Positions 28,799 to 41,267 of a stretch of DNA of 43,710 nt are shown here, in pieces. The notes beneath the pieces are model-generated. The model worked only from the letters and a program-made list of their open reading frames with translations, was not told the DNA's origin and did no database searches. The translations under genes were made by a program, and so were the position numbers. Within the stretch, counting starts at the first letter, position 1. Every line of letters starts with the position of its first letter. Origin of the DNA: Gammaproteobacteria bacterium. Its GTDB lineage: Bacteria > Pseudomonadota > Gammaproteobacteria > Pseudomonadales > Pseudohongiellaceae. Location of the stretch: assembly GCA_028818225.1 (NCBI GenBank), contig JAPPOG010000040.1:1-43710 (forward strand). Direction: 5' to 3'.

Positions 28799-28873
28799 GC
28801 GAATAATAAAATAGACTTAACTTCAAGTTTCGAGCGTAAGTTACTCTCATGCAGAGCATGAAAGATTTAGCTC

Positions 28874-28899
28874 AGAAAAATGCAGCGAGGTAGTCGCTG
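28874..28899 (-). terminator. rho-independent terminator of cspD
   Basis: On the minus strand CAGCGA-CTACC-TCGCTG (28883-28899) is followed within two bases by ATTTTTC (28875-28881 complement). It lies just after the cspD stop at 28913. The stem has six pairs. Confidence 0.6.
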
Positions 28900-28912
28900 A
28901 GACTATGAATGC

Positions 28913-29206
28913 TTATTCAGATTCGGCAGTCGATTCTGCTTCACTGGGAGCTTCATCTACAACTTCTTCTTGAGACGCTGCCGTATTTTCAGAAGCAGTT
29001 TCCGAAAGGGGTTTGATATTAGCGGCATGCAAACCTTTTGGGCCCTCAATGGTGTCGAATGAAACCAACTGACCTGCCTTCAAGGTTTTGTAGCCTTCCA
29101 TTCCAATCGCTGAATAGTGGGCGAACAAATCATCGCCACCGTCATCAGGTAAAATAAAGCCGAATCCTTTGGCATTATTGAACCATTTAACTTGCCCGGT
29201 ACTCAT
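28913..29206 (-). CDS. cspD: CspD-like cold-shock-domain protein with acidic C-terminal tail
   Basis: 97 residues from the ATG at 29206 ([18 protein letters not shown]); GGAG lies 8 bases upstream. Earlier in-frame codons are outside the domain. The cold shock domain fills residues 1-67 with RNP1 (KGFGFI) and RNP2 (DLFAHY), and '[29 protein letters not shown]' is close to E. coli CspD, a single-strand DNA-binding inhibitor of replication in stationary phase. Residues 68-97 form a tail of Glu, Ser and Ala (nine Glu, one Asp) that is longer than in E. coli CspD (74 residues). It is divergent from clpS-clpA, as in E. coli. Confidence 0.92.
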   Translation of the reverse strand: MSTGQVKWFNNAKGFGFILPDDGGDDLFAHYSAIGMEGYKTLKAGQLVSFDTIEGPKGLHAANIKPLSETASENTAASQEEVVDEAPSEAESTAESE

Positions 29207-29272
29207 TGGAACAACTCCATACTTCTTATTATTTTTGTAATTATCACGTGATGGTTCGACCACCATAAAATT

Positions 29273-29301
29273 GCTATACACTATCACTACATCAATGTCA
29301 A
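29273..29301 (-). promoter_or_regulatory. promoter of cspD
   Basis: On the minus strand a consensus TTGACA (29296-29301) and TATAGC (29273-29278) with a 17-base spacer. The transcript would start near 29266 and have a leader of about 60 bases. Confidence 0.65.
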
Positions 29302-29377
29302 AGCCCTTCACCGAGTATCAACCATACCTGAGCGGCTGTAAGCGGTTGAATTTCACAGAATAAGCCTTATTTAAGGG

Positions 29378-29383
29378 TATAAT
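29378..29383 (+). promoter_or_regulatory. possible -10 element of clpS-clpA
   Basis: A perfect TATAAT about 110 bases ahead of the clpS start. No good -35 is found at the usual distance (ACAGAA at 17 bases), so this needs an activator or is chance. Confidence 0.35.
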
Positions 29384-29492
29384 CGAATATCGGTCTGGCG
29401 CTGCATAAAGGCCTTTTCTTAACCTGCAATCTAACGCAAAATATTCACAACTGCAGTGACACAAAAAGCCGATATTGGCCCTTGAATTGAGT

Positions 29493-29876
29493 ATGTCCAA
29501 GCAACAGCTACTAGACTTAAAGATGACCAGATTACCTATCCGTCCAAACAACTCTCAGGACGACGGTGATGGGGGGCACGATACTGGCTATGCAACCACT
29601 ACAGAAAAACCCAAGCTCAAGCAACCTCCGCTTTACAAGGTAATCCTGATAAATGACGACTACACGCCTATGGACTTTGTTGTCGACGTGTTGCGCTCCT
29701 TTTTCAGTATGAATGTGGAGAAGGCAACGCAAATAATGTTGAAGGTGCACACCGAGGGAAAGGGTGTTTGTGGTGTATACAGTAAAGACGTTGCGGAAAC
29801 CAAGGCAGCCCAGGTGAATGATTATTCCAGGGAATGTGAACAACCTCTGCTTTGCTCTGTTGAAGTTGATAGATAA
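29493..29876 (+). CDS. clpS: ATP-dependent Clp protease adaptor ClpS
   Basis: 127 residues from the ATG at 29493; an ATG at 29523 (117 residues) is also possible. The core matches ClpS: '[51 protein letters not shown]', with the D-D-Y-T-P-M pocket that binds N-terminal Phe, Leu, Trp or Tyr, and the end '[12 protein letters not shown]'. ClpS hands N-end rule substrates to ClpA. The N-terminal tail before residue 45 is longer than in E. coli. It lies 40 bases ahead of clpA. Confidence 0.95.
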   Translation: MSKQQLLDLKMTRLPIRPNNSQDDGDGGHDTGYATTTEKPKLKQPPLYKVILINDDYTPMDFVVDVLRSFFSMNVEKATQIMLKVHTEGKGVCGVYSKDVAETKAAQVNDYSRECEQPLLCSVEVDR

Positions 29877-29916
29877 TCAAAGAAGGATTTTCGGTTACTA
29901 AAATTGAAGGCGGAAT

Positions 29917-32218
29917 ATGTTAAGTAAAGATCTCGAAGCAACCTTAAACTACGCATTCAAAGGAGCGCGCAAAAAACGTCATGAATTTATGACGGTTGAG
30001 CATCTTTTGCTTGCATTGTTGGATAATGAAGTTGCCTCCAGTGTATTGCTCGCTTGCGATTGTGATCTTGGTCGATTACGGGGTGAGCTCGCCGATTTCG
30101 TCGACGCGACTACTCCACTTATTCCTGAGTCAGAAACTACTCGTGAAACTCAACCCCCCCTGGGATTTCAGCGGGTCTTGCAGCGAGCAGTTTTTCACGT
30201 GCAATCTTCAGTCTTCAGGCAAGCGAGAGGTTACTGGTGCAAATGTTCTAGTCGCAATTTTTAGCGAGCAGGAAAGCCAGGCAGTTTATTTTCTGAAACA
30301 ACAAGATGTCGCCCGCATTGATGTTGTTAACTTTATCACCCATGGCATCTCCAAGATTCCAGGGCATGCTGGCAATAACGAAACCTCGCCTGAGCAGCAA
30401 GAAGAAGAAACTGTCGCTGATACAGCTGCTAATCCACTGGATAGTTTTGCCACTAATTTAAACACCGAGGCAGAGTCTGGCAGAATCGACCCCCTTATTG
30501 GTCGCGAAGATGAAGTCACCAGAGTAGTCCAGGTACTTTCCCGCAGGCGTAAAAATAATCCTCTTTTGGTGGGCGAGTCAGGTGTTGGTAAAACTGCTGT
30601 AGCTGAAGGATTGGCAAAATTGATCGTCGAACAGGACGTACCGGAAGTGCTCAAGGAAAGCACTATCTATTCGCTAGATTTAGGCGCATTGCTAGCGGGC
30701 ACAAAATATCGGGGCGATTTTGAAAAACGTTTTAAAGCGTTGTTGGCAGAACTGAAAAAGAACGAGCACGCGATACTTTTTATTGATGAAATCCACACCA
30801 TAATTGGTGCTGGCGCTGCGTCTGGCGGCGTAATGGATGCCTCAAATTTGTTAAAACCAGTGTTAACTTCGGGTCACCTACGTTGTATTGGTTCTACGAC
30901 TTACCAGGAGTACCGAGGCATTTTTGAGAAAGATCGTGCTTTATCTCGACGCTTTCAAAAAATCGATGTAGACGAGCCCGATGTCGATACTACTTACCGC
31001 ATACTCAAGGGATTGAAGTCTCGTTTCGAAGAACACCACGATTTACGCTATAGCGATAAGGCTTTAAAGGCCGCCTCGGAGTTAGCTGGCAGATACATTA
31101 ATGATCGTTATATGCCAGATAAAGCGATAGACGTTATCGATGAAGCTGGTGCATTTCAGCGTTTGCAGCCATCGAGCAAGCGAAAAAAATTAATTCAAGT
31201 TGCAGACATGGAAAAAGTCGTTGCATCTATAGCGAAGATTCCACCAAAACATGTTTCCAGCTCAGATATAGACGCATTAAGGAATCTGGAATCAAATTTG
31301 AAGATGGTGGTCTTCGGTCAGGACAAAGCGATCGACACGTTATCTACTGCTATCAAGTTATCCCGCGCTGGCTTGAATGAAGGAGAGAAACCAATTGGTT
31401 CTTTCCTCTTTTCCGGTCCGACCGGTGTAGGCAAAACCGAAGTCAGCAGGCAACTCGCAAAGATTATGGGTATCGAATTAGTTAGATTTGATATGTCGGA
31501 ATACATGGAACGTCATACCGTATCAAGGCTAATTGGTGCGCCTCCTGGTTATGTTGGCTTCGATCAGGGCGGACTAATGACTGAGGCTATCACCAAAAAT
31601 CCTCATTGCGTTCTGTTGCTAGATGAAATCGAGAAAGCCCATCCAGATGTTTTTAACCTGTTATTGCAGGTTATGGATCATGGCACATTGACTGATAACA
31701 ACGGTCGCCAAGCAGATTTTCGAAATGTCATCTTGATAATGACTACCAATGCAGGCGCTCAGGAAATGGCGCGCGCTTCCATCGGCTTTACTGAACAAGA
31801 TCACAGCACTGATGGCATGGAAATTATCAAGAAGTCTTTCACGCCTGAGTTCAGGAACAGGCTGGATGCTATTGTACAGTTTGGCATGTTGACTACGGAT
31901 ACTATTCGCACAGTAGTTGATAAGTTTCTTGTGAACTTGCAGGTGCAACTAGATGAAAAGAATGTGCTGCTGCACCTTGACGATTCAGCCGTCGACTGGT
32001 TTGTTGAGCATGGCTATAGTGAGTCCATGGGCGCTCGTCCGATGGCAAGATTAATTCAGGAAAAACTCAAGAAGGCATTGGCAGAAGATATTCTCTTTGG
32101 TGAACTGGCTGACGGTGGCGGTGAGGTCTACATAAGTGCTGAAAGCGATGACATCGTTCTGGATATCAAGGGCCGAAAAAAATCAGAGCGAACGGAACTT
32201 AGCCAGGCCAAGAGCTAG
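29917..32218 (+). pseudogene. clpA: clpA (Clp protease ATPase subunit) with a frameshift from a 7-base duplication
   Basis: The gene is ClpA-like from end to end: N-domain 'ARKKRHEFMTVEHLLLALL', first AAA module with Walker A GESGVGKT, second with GPTGVGKT, and 'YMERHTVSRLIGAPPGYVGF'. After codon 96 (FHVQ) the family sequence SSGxxEVTGANVLVAIFSEQESQA is broken: TCTTCAG occurs twice in a row (30205-30218), moving the frame by +1, so translation from the ATG ends at 30264 after 115 residues. Without one copy the gene reads 764 residues (E. coli 758). A downstream start in the second frame would give a ClpA lacking most of the N-domain that binds ClpS. Either the cell lacks normal ClpA, the site slips back, or the base call is wrong. 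Confidence 0.93.
30205..30218 (+). repeat. perfect 7-base tandem duplication in clpA
   Basis: TCTTCAG at 30205-30211 is repeated exactly at 30212-30218. Seven bases is not a multiple of three, so the clpA frame is lost; loss of one unit restores the family sequence QSSGKREVTGANV. Confidence 0.95.
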
Positions 32219-32252
32219 TTTTTATTCCATAACATTAGCGTTTGAGGTGGGC

Positions 32253-32471
32253 TTACCGCGCGCGGTAGGTGATTCTACCTTTGGTTAGATCGTAAGGTGT
32301 CAGTTCCACTCTTACCTGATCGCCAGTCAGTATCCGAATGTAGTTTTTGCGCATTTTGCCAGAGATATGCGCGGTCACAATGTGTCCATTTTCGAGTTTG
32401 ACCCGAAACATCGTATTAGGAAGGGTATCAACCACTTCACCTTCCATTTCAATTTGATCTTCTTTTGCCAT
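32253..32471 (-). CDS. infA: translation initiation factor IF-1
   Basis: 72 residues from the ATG at 32471, the exact length of E. coli IF-1. An OB-fold with '[64 protein letters not shown]'. It binds the ribosomal A site during initiation. It is convergent with clpA and lies downstream of bpt on the same strand; clpA-infA-aat-trxB is a conserved neighbourhood. Confidence 0.98.
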   Translation of the reverse strand: MAKEDQIEMEGEVVDTLPNTMFRVKLENGHIVTAHISGKMRKNYIRILTGDQVRVELTPYDLTKGRITYRAR

Positions 32472-32566
32472 CAATACTCTCTAAGGGCCTTTCTACGTTA
32501 GTACAGCGGCCGCATTGTGCCGGAATTTAGGGCGAGAAGCAAAGTGATATGATTTTTAGCTGGGTC

Positions 32567-33286
32567 CTATTTCACTAATATCCACTTGCCTTCAATTAAC
32601 ATTTCCAGAGGCCTGAATTTGCTTTTGTATTCCATTTTCTGGCAGTTCTTTATCCAGTAACCGAGAAAAACGTAGGGAAGCGCAAGCTCTCTGGCAAGCT
32701 TTATTTGATAGAGAATAGCATGTATACCCAAGGACCTTCTGGATTGCGCTGGTTCAAAAAAGGTGTAGACCGCAGAAAGCCCATGCTCCAGAAGATCTGT
32801 CACGCTAACAGCGACTAAACGACCCGATTCGTAGAACATTGAAAATCGCGTATCGACAGTCTTGGTCTTTATGAAAGCTTCAAATTGCTCCGGAGTTGCC
32901 GGATACATATCGCCATCTGAATGGCGCGTATTAATATAGCGCTCGTACAGCTGAAACGACTCATCACAGGTTAAGTCATTTCTCTCTATTACTTCCAAGT
33001 CTTGATTATTGTTCCAGATTTTTCGATGGGCTCGTTTGAATGAGAATGCTTCGACGGGGATTCGACAAGAAATACAGGCATTACAGAAATCGCAATCCGG
33101 ACGATACAGGTGGGCACCACTGCGACGATAACCAAGCTCACTTAGCTTACTGTTAAGAGTTTTATCAATAACCAGGTCAGGATCGACAAAAACCGTGGCA
33201 GCACGCTGGTCCGCCTTATAGCTGCAGGGGTGGGGGGATGTACGGAATAGCCGTACTGAGCTGATTACTTTCGAATTAGTATTCAT
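32567..33286 (-). CDS. bpt: aspartate/glutamate leucyltransferase Bpt (Ate family)
   Basis: 239 residues. N-terminal cysteine pattern 'PHPCSYKADQRAATVFVDP' and 'YRPDCDFCNACISCRIPVEAF', then the transferase part 'YERYINTRHSDGDM', 'TDLLEHGLSAVYTFFEP', 'SLGIHAILYQIKLARELALPYVFLGYWI'. It adds leucine from tRNA to proteins with N-terminal Asp or Glu, marking them for ClpS-ClpAP. Its start overlaps the end of aat by 11 bases, so the two transferases are co-translated. Confidence 0.95.
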   Translation of the reverse strand: MNTNSKVISSVRLFRTSPHPCSYKADQRAATVFVDPDLVIDKTLNSKLSELGYRRSGAHLYRPDCDFCNACISCRIPVEAFSFKRAHRKIWNNNQDLEVIERNDLTCDESFQLYERYINTRHSDGDMYPATPEQFEAFIKTKTVDTRFSMFYESGRLVAVSVTDLLEHGLSAVYTFFEPAQSRRSLGIHAILYQIKLARELALPYVFLGYWIKNCQKMEYKSKFRPLEMLIEGKWILVK

Positions 33287-33995
33287 AACTTAATGGGACG
33301 AAATCAGAATCCAGCTGCCACTTTCCGATTTTATCTTCTCCTTGCAGCAATTCTTTGAGGCAATCAATAAACTCATCGCGACTAATTTCCATGGCTCCCA
33401 GGCTAAAAAGATGTTCACTGGATAACTGGCAATCGATCAATTCGAATCCCCATTGCCGGAGCTGCTCGACTAAATACACCAGCGCTAGCTTGGAGGTGTT
33501 GTCTTCTCTGCTAAACATCGATTCGCCAAAGAAAACTTTACCCAGCGCGACACCATAAAGTCCACCCACTAAATCTGTACCGGCGTGAACTTCTACCGAA
33601 TGGGCATAACCATGCTCATGCAGCTTTATGTAGGCGGCCTGCATCTCAGCAGTAATCCAGGTGCCGTCACTACCACGACGGGCTTGGGCACAATGCTGGA
33701 TGACTTCCGCAAAGTTGCTATCGATACTCACTTCATAGCTATGTTTATTAATCAGCTTTCTCAGGCTACGGGAAATTTTAAGAGAATCCGGGGTAATTAC
33801 CAGGCGGGGATTTGGCGACCACCAGAGCAGGGGTTGTCCTGCTTCATACCAGGGAAATATTCCATGGCGATAAGCACACAACAACCAGTCAAGGCTTAAA
33901 TCGCCACCAGCAGCGAGTAAACCATTGGGTTCCTGGAGTGCCAGTTTAACTGGAGGAAACCCAATAATATGCGGATCAAGCCAGGGTAGAGGCAT
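33276..33995 (-). CDS. aat: leucyl/phenylalanyl-tRNA-protein transferase Aat
   Basis: 239 residues. 'FPPVKLALQEPNGLLAAGGDLSLDWLLCAYRHGIFPWYEAGQPLLWWSPNPRLVI' at the start and 'GLYGVALGKVFFGESMFSREDNTSKLALVYLV' are classic Aat motifs, with 'LIDCQLSSEHLFSLGAMEISRDEF' at the end. It adds Leu or Phe to proteins with N-terminal Lys or Arg, making ClpS substrates. It lies 10 bases downstream of the trxB stop and overlaps bpt. Confidence 0.97.
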   Translation of the reverse strand: MPLPWLDPHIIGFPPVKLALQEPNGLLAAGGDLSLDWLLCAYRHGIFPWYEAGQPLLWWSPNPRLVITPDSLKISRSLRKLINKHSYEVSIDSNFAEVIQHCAQARRGSDGTWITAEMQAAYIKLHEHGYAHSVEVHAGTDLVGGLYGVALGKVFFGESMFSREDNTSKLALVYLVEQLRQWGFELIDCQLSSEHLFSLGAMEISRDEFIDCLKELLQGEDKIGKWQLDSDFVPLSYEY

Positions 33996-34005
33996 GGATT
34001 AGGAT

Positions 34006-35019
<1,014 letters not shown>

Positions 35020-35209
35020 TTAAACCCCGCTCGCTATTCTACTGATTTAAGTGACATTATTCGCTATCAGTCCCTTATTTTCTGTGCTGAACGCCCGATA
35101 ACCTAAGGATGAGAAGGGTAGTCTGGAATTATTCTGAACGAATCTTCGAATTAACGCTCTAACTAGTCTAGAAATGCTTGTATAAACTCGACGCAGGTGT
35201 CTGAATAAA

Positions 35210-37540
35210 TTGAAAAACGCAGCGGTTTCCAAAACGAACCAGCAGACAGAGGTCAGCTCCTTGATGCAGCGATTGGTAAGGGAAGGTACCCTTATCGTCT
35301 ATTTTTTGCTGGCTTTGTTTCTGCTAATTGCCCTGTTTAGCTATTCCCCCAATGATCCCGGTTTTACCACCACCGGACGAGGAGACAGCGTCAACAACGC
35401 CGTTGGCGTATACGGAGCCTGGATAGCAGACATACTGCTGCATTTGCTCGGATACCTGGCTTATAGCTTTCCTGCTTTATTGGCTTACAAGGTTTACGCT
35501 TCATTTCGGGAAGCCGAGTTAGCTTCGGAATTTTCCTGGGCCATGTTTAGCCTCAAATCCCTCGGATTCATCTTGCTCACGATTTCTGCCTGTGGACTGG
35601 CAACTTTGCATTTTGAGATTGCGGAGGGGATACCTTATCTGGCTGGCGGTGTGGTGGGATCCTTAGTGGTAGATTTAAGCGTACCGGTGCTGGCCACTCT
35701 CGGAAGTACCTTGCTGTTCTTTGCCATCTTTCTGTTCGGTTTAACTATTACAATTACTATATCTTGGCTTTCGGTAATCGATAACCTGGGGGCGTGGACC
35801 ATTGCAACCAGCAACTGGATAGTTACCAAGTCGCAGAAGTGGATTGAAAACAAAAAACAGGAGATAGCGACCAGGGAAAGGCTCGAATCCCGCAAGAAAG
35901 TGCTCGATATTCATATAGAAAAAGAAAAGAAGCGCACACCTCCCACCATTAAGTCGCCGCCCAAGAAAAAAATTACCCGAAGTCCACGAGTTGAGAAAGA
36001 AAAGCAGGGCACGCTGTTTGCAGCTACCTCTGTAAAAGAACTACCCGCTATAGGCCTATTGGATGCCTGGCAGGAAACTAATGAAGCGGGCTTCTCAAAA
36101 GAATCACTAGAGGCTATGTCAAAGTTATTGGAGTTAAAGCTTAAAGACTTTGGAATCGAGATTGAGGTGACAGCAGTAAATCCTGGCCCAGTAATTACCC
36201 GCTTCGAAGTTCAACCCGCGCCAGGTATTAAAGTTAGTCGCATAAGCAATTTAGTGAAAGACCTGGCACGTTCTCTCGCGGTTGTTTCCGTTCGAGTCGT
36301 GGAAGTTATTCCCGGTAAAACGGTTATTGGTATAGAGATACCCAATGAAAAACGGGAAATCATTCAATTAAGCCAGGTGCTCTCATCCACGGAATTCGAT
36401 CGCGCTACCTCGACTCTGAGTATGGCCCTCGGTCATGACATAGTTGGTAAACCTGTCATCGTCGATCTGGCAAAAATGCCCCACTTGTTAGTTGCGGGAA
36501 CCACGGGTTCCGGTAAGTCGGTTGGAATTAATGCCATGATCCTCAGCCTGCTCTTTAAATCCACACCAGAGCAGGTACGCATGATCATGATAGATCCGAA
36601 GATGTTGGAACTGTCGGTTTATGATGGCATTCCACATTTGCTGACACCTGTCATCACCGACATGAAAGACGCAGCCAATGGATTACGCTGGTGTGTTGCC
36701 GAAATGGAACGCCGCTACAAATTGATGTCCGCCCTCGGTGTTAGAAACCTGGCTGGCTTTAACAAGAAGGTTGCCGATGCCAAGAAGATCGGAAAACCTA
36801 TTCTGGATCCAACCTGGCAACCTGACCCGATGCTGCTGGAAGAAGAACAGACCGCACCCATCCTAGAACCACTGCCGTGCATTGTTGTGATTGTAGATGA
36901 ATTGGCAGACATGATGATGGTTGTTGGCAAGAAGGTCGAAGAGCTAATCGCAAGGATTGCACAGAAAGCAAGGGCTGCAGGTATTCATCTGGTTCTCGCA
37001 ACCCAGCGGCCATCTGTTGACGTGCTCACCGGCTTGATTAAAGCGAATGTACCAACCAGACTCTCTTTCATGGTGCAATCTAAAGTCGATTCGAGAACCA
37101 TTCTGGGTGAGGGCGGTGCCGAGCAACTATTGGGGCATGGCGATATGCTATTCTTGCCGCCCGGTGGTGGCGTCCCAACCCGTGTCCACGGCGCTTTCGT
37201 TAGCGACGAAGAAGTACACAGGGTAGTTGGCGACTGGAAACAACGCGGCGCACCGGTTTATATAGAGGCAGTTACGCAAACAGCGGATGACCCCGATGGT
37301 GGCGTTTTTGGTGCTGCTGGGGCCGACGACGAAGAAGACAGTGATGATCTTTATGATGAAGCAGTCCGCTTCGTTACCGAATCCAGGAAAGCCTCCATTT
37401 CGGCAGTACAACGAAAACTGCGCATTGGCTATAACCGAGCGGCCCGCATGATAGAATCAATGGAAGCCGCCGGGGTTGTGTCTGAAATGAGCAGTAATGG
37501 CTCACGAGAAGTAATCGCACCGCCACCACCTCGCGATTGA
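35210..37540 (+). CDS. ftsK: DNA translocase FtsK
   Basis: 776 residues from a TTG at 35210; the ATG at 35264 ([14 protein letters not shown]), with AGAGGT upstream, is an alternative. Four hydrophobic segments in the first 190 residues anchor it at the division site. A short basic linker (about 220-270) follows, then the motor with Walker [11 protein letters not shown], the Walker B stretch '[18 protein letters not shown]' and '[53 protein letters not shown]'. The C-terminal gamma winged helix (residues about 710-770) reads KOPS sites. The linker is much shorter than in E. coli FtsK (1329 residues) and closer to the Pseudomonas type. It heads ftsK-lolA-crcB-serS-cysG. Confidence 0.97.
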   Translation: MKNAAVSKTNQQTEVSSLMQRLVREGTLIVYFLLALFLLIALFSYSPNDPGFTTTGRGDSVNNAVGVYGAWIADILLHLLGYLAYSFPALLAYKVYASFREAELASEFSWAMFSLKSLGFILLTISACGLATLHFEIAEGIPYLAGGVVGSLVVDLSVPVLATLGSTLLFFAIFLFGLTITITISWLSVIDNLGAWTIATSNWIVTKSQKWIENKKQEIATRERLESRKKVLDIHIEKEKKRTPPTIKSPPKKKITRSPRVEKEKQGTLFAATSVKELPAIGLLDAWQETNEAGFSKESLEAMSKLLELKLKDFGIEIEVTAVNPGPVITRFEVQPAPGIKVSRISNLVKDLARSLAVVSVRVVEVIPGKTVIGIEIPNEKREIIQLSQVLSSTEFDRATSTLSMALGHDIVGKPVIVDLAKMPHLLVAGTTGSGKSVGINAMILSLLFKSTPEQVRMIMIDPKMLELSVYDGIPHLLTPVITDMKDAANGLRWCVAEMERRYKLMSALGVRNLAGFNKKVADAKKIGKPILDPTWQPDPMLLEEEQTAPILEPLPCIVVIVDELADMMMVVGKKVEELIARIAQKARAAGIHLVLATQRPSVDVLTGLIKANVPTRLSFMVQSKVDSRTILGEGGAEQLLGHGDMLFLPPGGGVPTRVHGAFVSDEEVHRVVGDWKQRGAPVYIEAVTQTADDPDGGVFGAAGADDEEDSDDLYDEAVRFVTESRKASISAVQRKLRIGYNRAARMIESMEAAGVVSEMSSNGSREVIAPPPPRD

Positions 37541-37562
37541 TTTTGCTGCACTAGAGAGTGTT

Positions 37563-38189
37563 ATGCCACGTATTGTAACTTCAATTGTTGCTTTAACTTT
37601 GCTGCCGCCTGCATTAGGGCAAGAGACTGCAATCGATGAACTGGGCAGTTTATTAACTGGTATCGATACGCTTTCTGCTGAAGTATTGCAACTCATTGTC
37701 GAATCCGATGGAGGTGTGCTGGAGCAAAGTGAAATCCAGATGCACCTAAAAAAGCCAGACGGTTTTTATTGGGAAACGATTGATCCCTTTCCGGAGCTCA
37801 TTGTAACTAATGGCGAATTACTCTGGAACTATCAACCCGATCTGGAGCAAGTCGTGATAGAAAATTGGGACAACCGTGATTCAGAATTGGCAGCACAGTT
37901 ATTAAATGGCCGTACTGAAAATCTTGCGGATGAATACACTGTAGAGTTAATAAGTGATAACCAGTTAGCGAACTTCATACTAAGCCCTACAGCTCTTGAC
38001 AGTGTTTACGAACAGATCACAATCAGGTTTGTTGCTACGGATCTCGATGTGATTCATCTCGATAATAAAAACGGTGAACAAACAGTCTGGGAATTCAGTA
38101 ATATTGAAAAGAATCATTCTCTCGCTGACAGCCTGTTTGAGTTTGAGCCTCCCGAGGGCATCGATATTATCGCGAATACCGATAATTGA
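37563..38189 (+). CDS. lolA: outer-membrane lipoprotein carrier LolA
   Basis: 208 residues with a signal peptide (MPRIVTSIVALTLLPPALGQ), so periplasmic. The LolA pattern is visible: 'TLSAEVLQLIVESDGGVLEQSEIQMHLKKPDGFYWETIDPFPELIVTNGELLWNYQPDLEQVVIENW', then 'FSNIEKNHSLADSLFEFEPPEGIDII' at the end. It ferries lipoproteins from LolCDE to LolB. It starts 22 bases after ftsK. The usual next gene in Pseudomonas and E. coli, rarA, is missing. Confidence 0.94.
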   Translation: MPRIVTSIVALTLLPPALGQETAIDELGSLLTGIDTLSAEVLQLIVESDGGVLEQSEIQMHLKKPDGFYWETIDPFPELIVTNGELLWNYQPDLEQVVIENWDNRDSELAAQLLNGRTENLADEYTVELISDNQLANFILSPTALDSVYEQITIRFVATDLDVIHLDNKNGEQTVWEFSNIEKNHSLADSLFEFEPPEGIDIIANTDN

Positions 38190-38206
38190 TTAACCCAGGA
38201 TTAAGT

Positions 38207-38584
38207 ATGAGTACATACCTGGCTGTTGCATTTGGCGGCGCATTAGGTGCGGTAGCCAGATACTGGCTAAGCCTATCGATGGAAAGCATAAATAGCTCAA
38301 ACTTCCCCCTGGGTACATTTACAGTCAATCTGATTGGTTCTTTTTTGATTGGTGTACTGTTTATTGTTTTCACTGAAAAGCTTGAGCTCGCTGCCCAATG
38401 GCGTCCTTTATTGATTGTTGGCTTTCTTGGTGCGATGACAACATTTTCCACATTTTCACTGGATGCGCTTTTGTTGTTTCAGCAAGGCCACTACAATACC
38501 GCACTTTTTTACATACTCGGCAGCGTAGTCAGTTGTTTATTCGCGGCCTACGCAGGGCTGCAAATCACCAGAGTGGTGCTTTGA
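38207..38584 (+). CDS. crcB: fluoride channel CrcB (Fluc)
   Basis: 125 residues from the ATG at 38207 with AGGA upstream; an in-frame TTG at 38186 overlaps lolA. Four hydrophobic segments and the Fluc motifs 'FGGALGAVARYWLS', 'FPLGTFTVNLIGSFLIG' and 'GFLGAMTTFSTFSLDAL' are present. Such proteins pair as dual-topology dimers to let fluoride out of the cell. No fluoride riboswitch is seen ahead of it. Confidence 0.95.
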   Translation: MSTYLAVAFGGALGAVARYWLSLSMESINSSNFPLGTFTVNLIGSFLIGVLFIVFTEKLELAAQWRPLLIVGFLGAMTTFSTFSLDALLLFQQGHYNTALFYILGSVVSCLFAAYAGLQITRVVL

Positions 38585-38592
38585 GTAGTTAA

Positions 38593-39884
<1,292 letters not shown>

Positions 39885-39885
<1 letters not shown>

Positions 39886-41267
39886 TGGATTTCCTGCCTT
39901 TATTCCTGAACATTAAGGAACGGCATTGTGTAATCGTTGGTGGCGGAGAGATCGCTCTCAGAAAGGCGACATTACTGAACAGAGCCAAGGCCAATATCAC
40001 TATAATTGCGCCAAGTTTCAGTCCGGTCTTAAGAGATTTTGGCGCTACGAATCAATGCCATTTGATTGAAACAGAATTCTCCCCTGACATACTCGATAGT
40101 GCTAGCCTGGTAATCGCAGCAACTGATAATAGGGATATTAATGAAGCTGTAGCCAGGGAGGCGCATGAAAAAAATGTGCCGGTAAACGTTGTCGATCAAC
40201 CAGACCTCTGCTCATTCATCATGCCAGCGATAGTCGACAGATCACCCCTGGTAATTGCAATTTCATCTGGCGGCACATCACCAGTCTTAACCCGAAAAAT
40301 AAAAGCCCTCAACGAAAGTCTGATTTCCAATCGGGAAGGCGAGTTAGCTGAATTATTAGGAAGGTTCAGAAATCGGGTAAAAGACAAATTCGCGGATTTC
40401 AGTGAACGCCTACGCTTTTGGGAAGAAATCCTGGACAGCGAACTACCGGAGCTTATTTATAGTGGAAACAGTTCTGCTGCCGAAACTCTGCTGAAAAAAA
40501 AGCTGGCAGCAAAACAACAAGCAAAAGCGTCGGGGGAGGTATACCTGGTCGGTGCAGGCCCCGGAGACCCTGATTTGCTGACGCTCCGGGCTTTGCGCCT
40601 GATGCATAAGGCTGATGTCGTCTTGTATGACCGCCTTGTTTCCCAGGCCATTATGGAAAAACTACGTCCTGATGCGGAGCAGTTGCATGTAGGAAAATCC
40701 CGCGCCAGTCATCCAGTTGATCAGGAAACTATCAATGAAATGTTGGTCAGGCTCGCCAAAGAAGGTAAAAGAGTTTTAAGACTCAAGGGTGGCGATCCTT
40801 TTATCTTTGGTCGTGGGGGAGAGGAAATAGAGTCGCTGGCGAAAGCTGGAATCCCTTTTCAAATTGTCCCCGGTATTACTGCCGCTTCGGGTTGCGCTTC
40901 TTATGCAGGAATTCCATTAACTCACCGCGACCATGCCCAGTCGGTGAGATTTCTTACCGGCCATCTGAAAGATGGCAAATTGGAGCTGGATTGGGAAAAC
41001 CTCGTACGGGCGCGTGAGACTCTCGTCTTCTATATGGGACTACTGGGGATTGCTACGATATGTACTCAACTCATTGAACATGGGATGAGTTCTTCCATGC
41101 CTATTGCCGTAGTCCAACAAGGCACAACTAAAACTCAACAAGTAGTAGTGGGGAATTTAGGGTCTATGCCAGGCATTGTGGAAAAAGCAGAATTAAAGGC
41201 GCCGACGATAATTATTATCGGCGAAGTGGTTGCATTAAGAGACACGCTTAACTGGTTTGAGGGTTAG
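39885..41267 (+). CDS. cysG: siroheme synthase CysG (two-domain)
   Basis: 460 residues (E. coli 457). The N-terminal half (1-150) is precorrin-2 dehydrogenase/ferrochelatase with the NAD motif VIVGGGEIALRKATLL, D104 (NVVDQ) and S128 (AISSGGTSPVLTRKI). The C-terminal half (from about 215) is uroporphyrinogen-III methyltransferase: 'VYLVGAGPGDPDLLTLRALRLM', 'VGKSRASHPVDQETIN', 'RLKGGDPFIFGRGGEE' and 'ITAASGCASYAGIPLTHRD'. It makes siroheme, the cofactor of sulfite and nitrite reductases, and thus serves the same sulfate pathway as CysH. It ends overlapping the convergent tusE stop. Confidence 0.97.

Noticed and set aside
29996..30204. Alternative N-terminus of clpA in the second frame
   Set aside because: The protein sequence in that frame before the 7-base repeat does not resemble the ClpA N-domain, whereas the first frame does; it is a shadow of the real N-terminal exon-like part before the frameshift.
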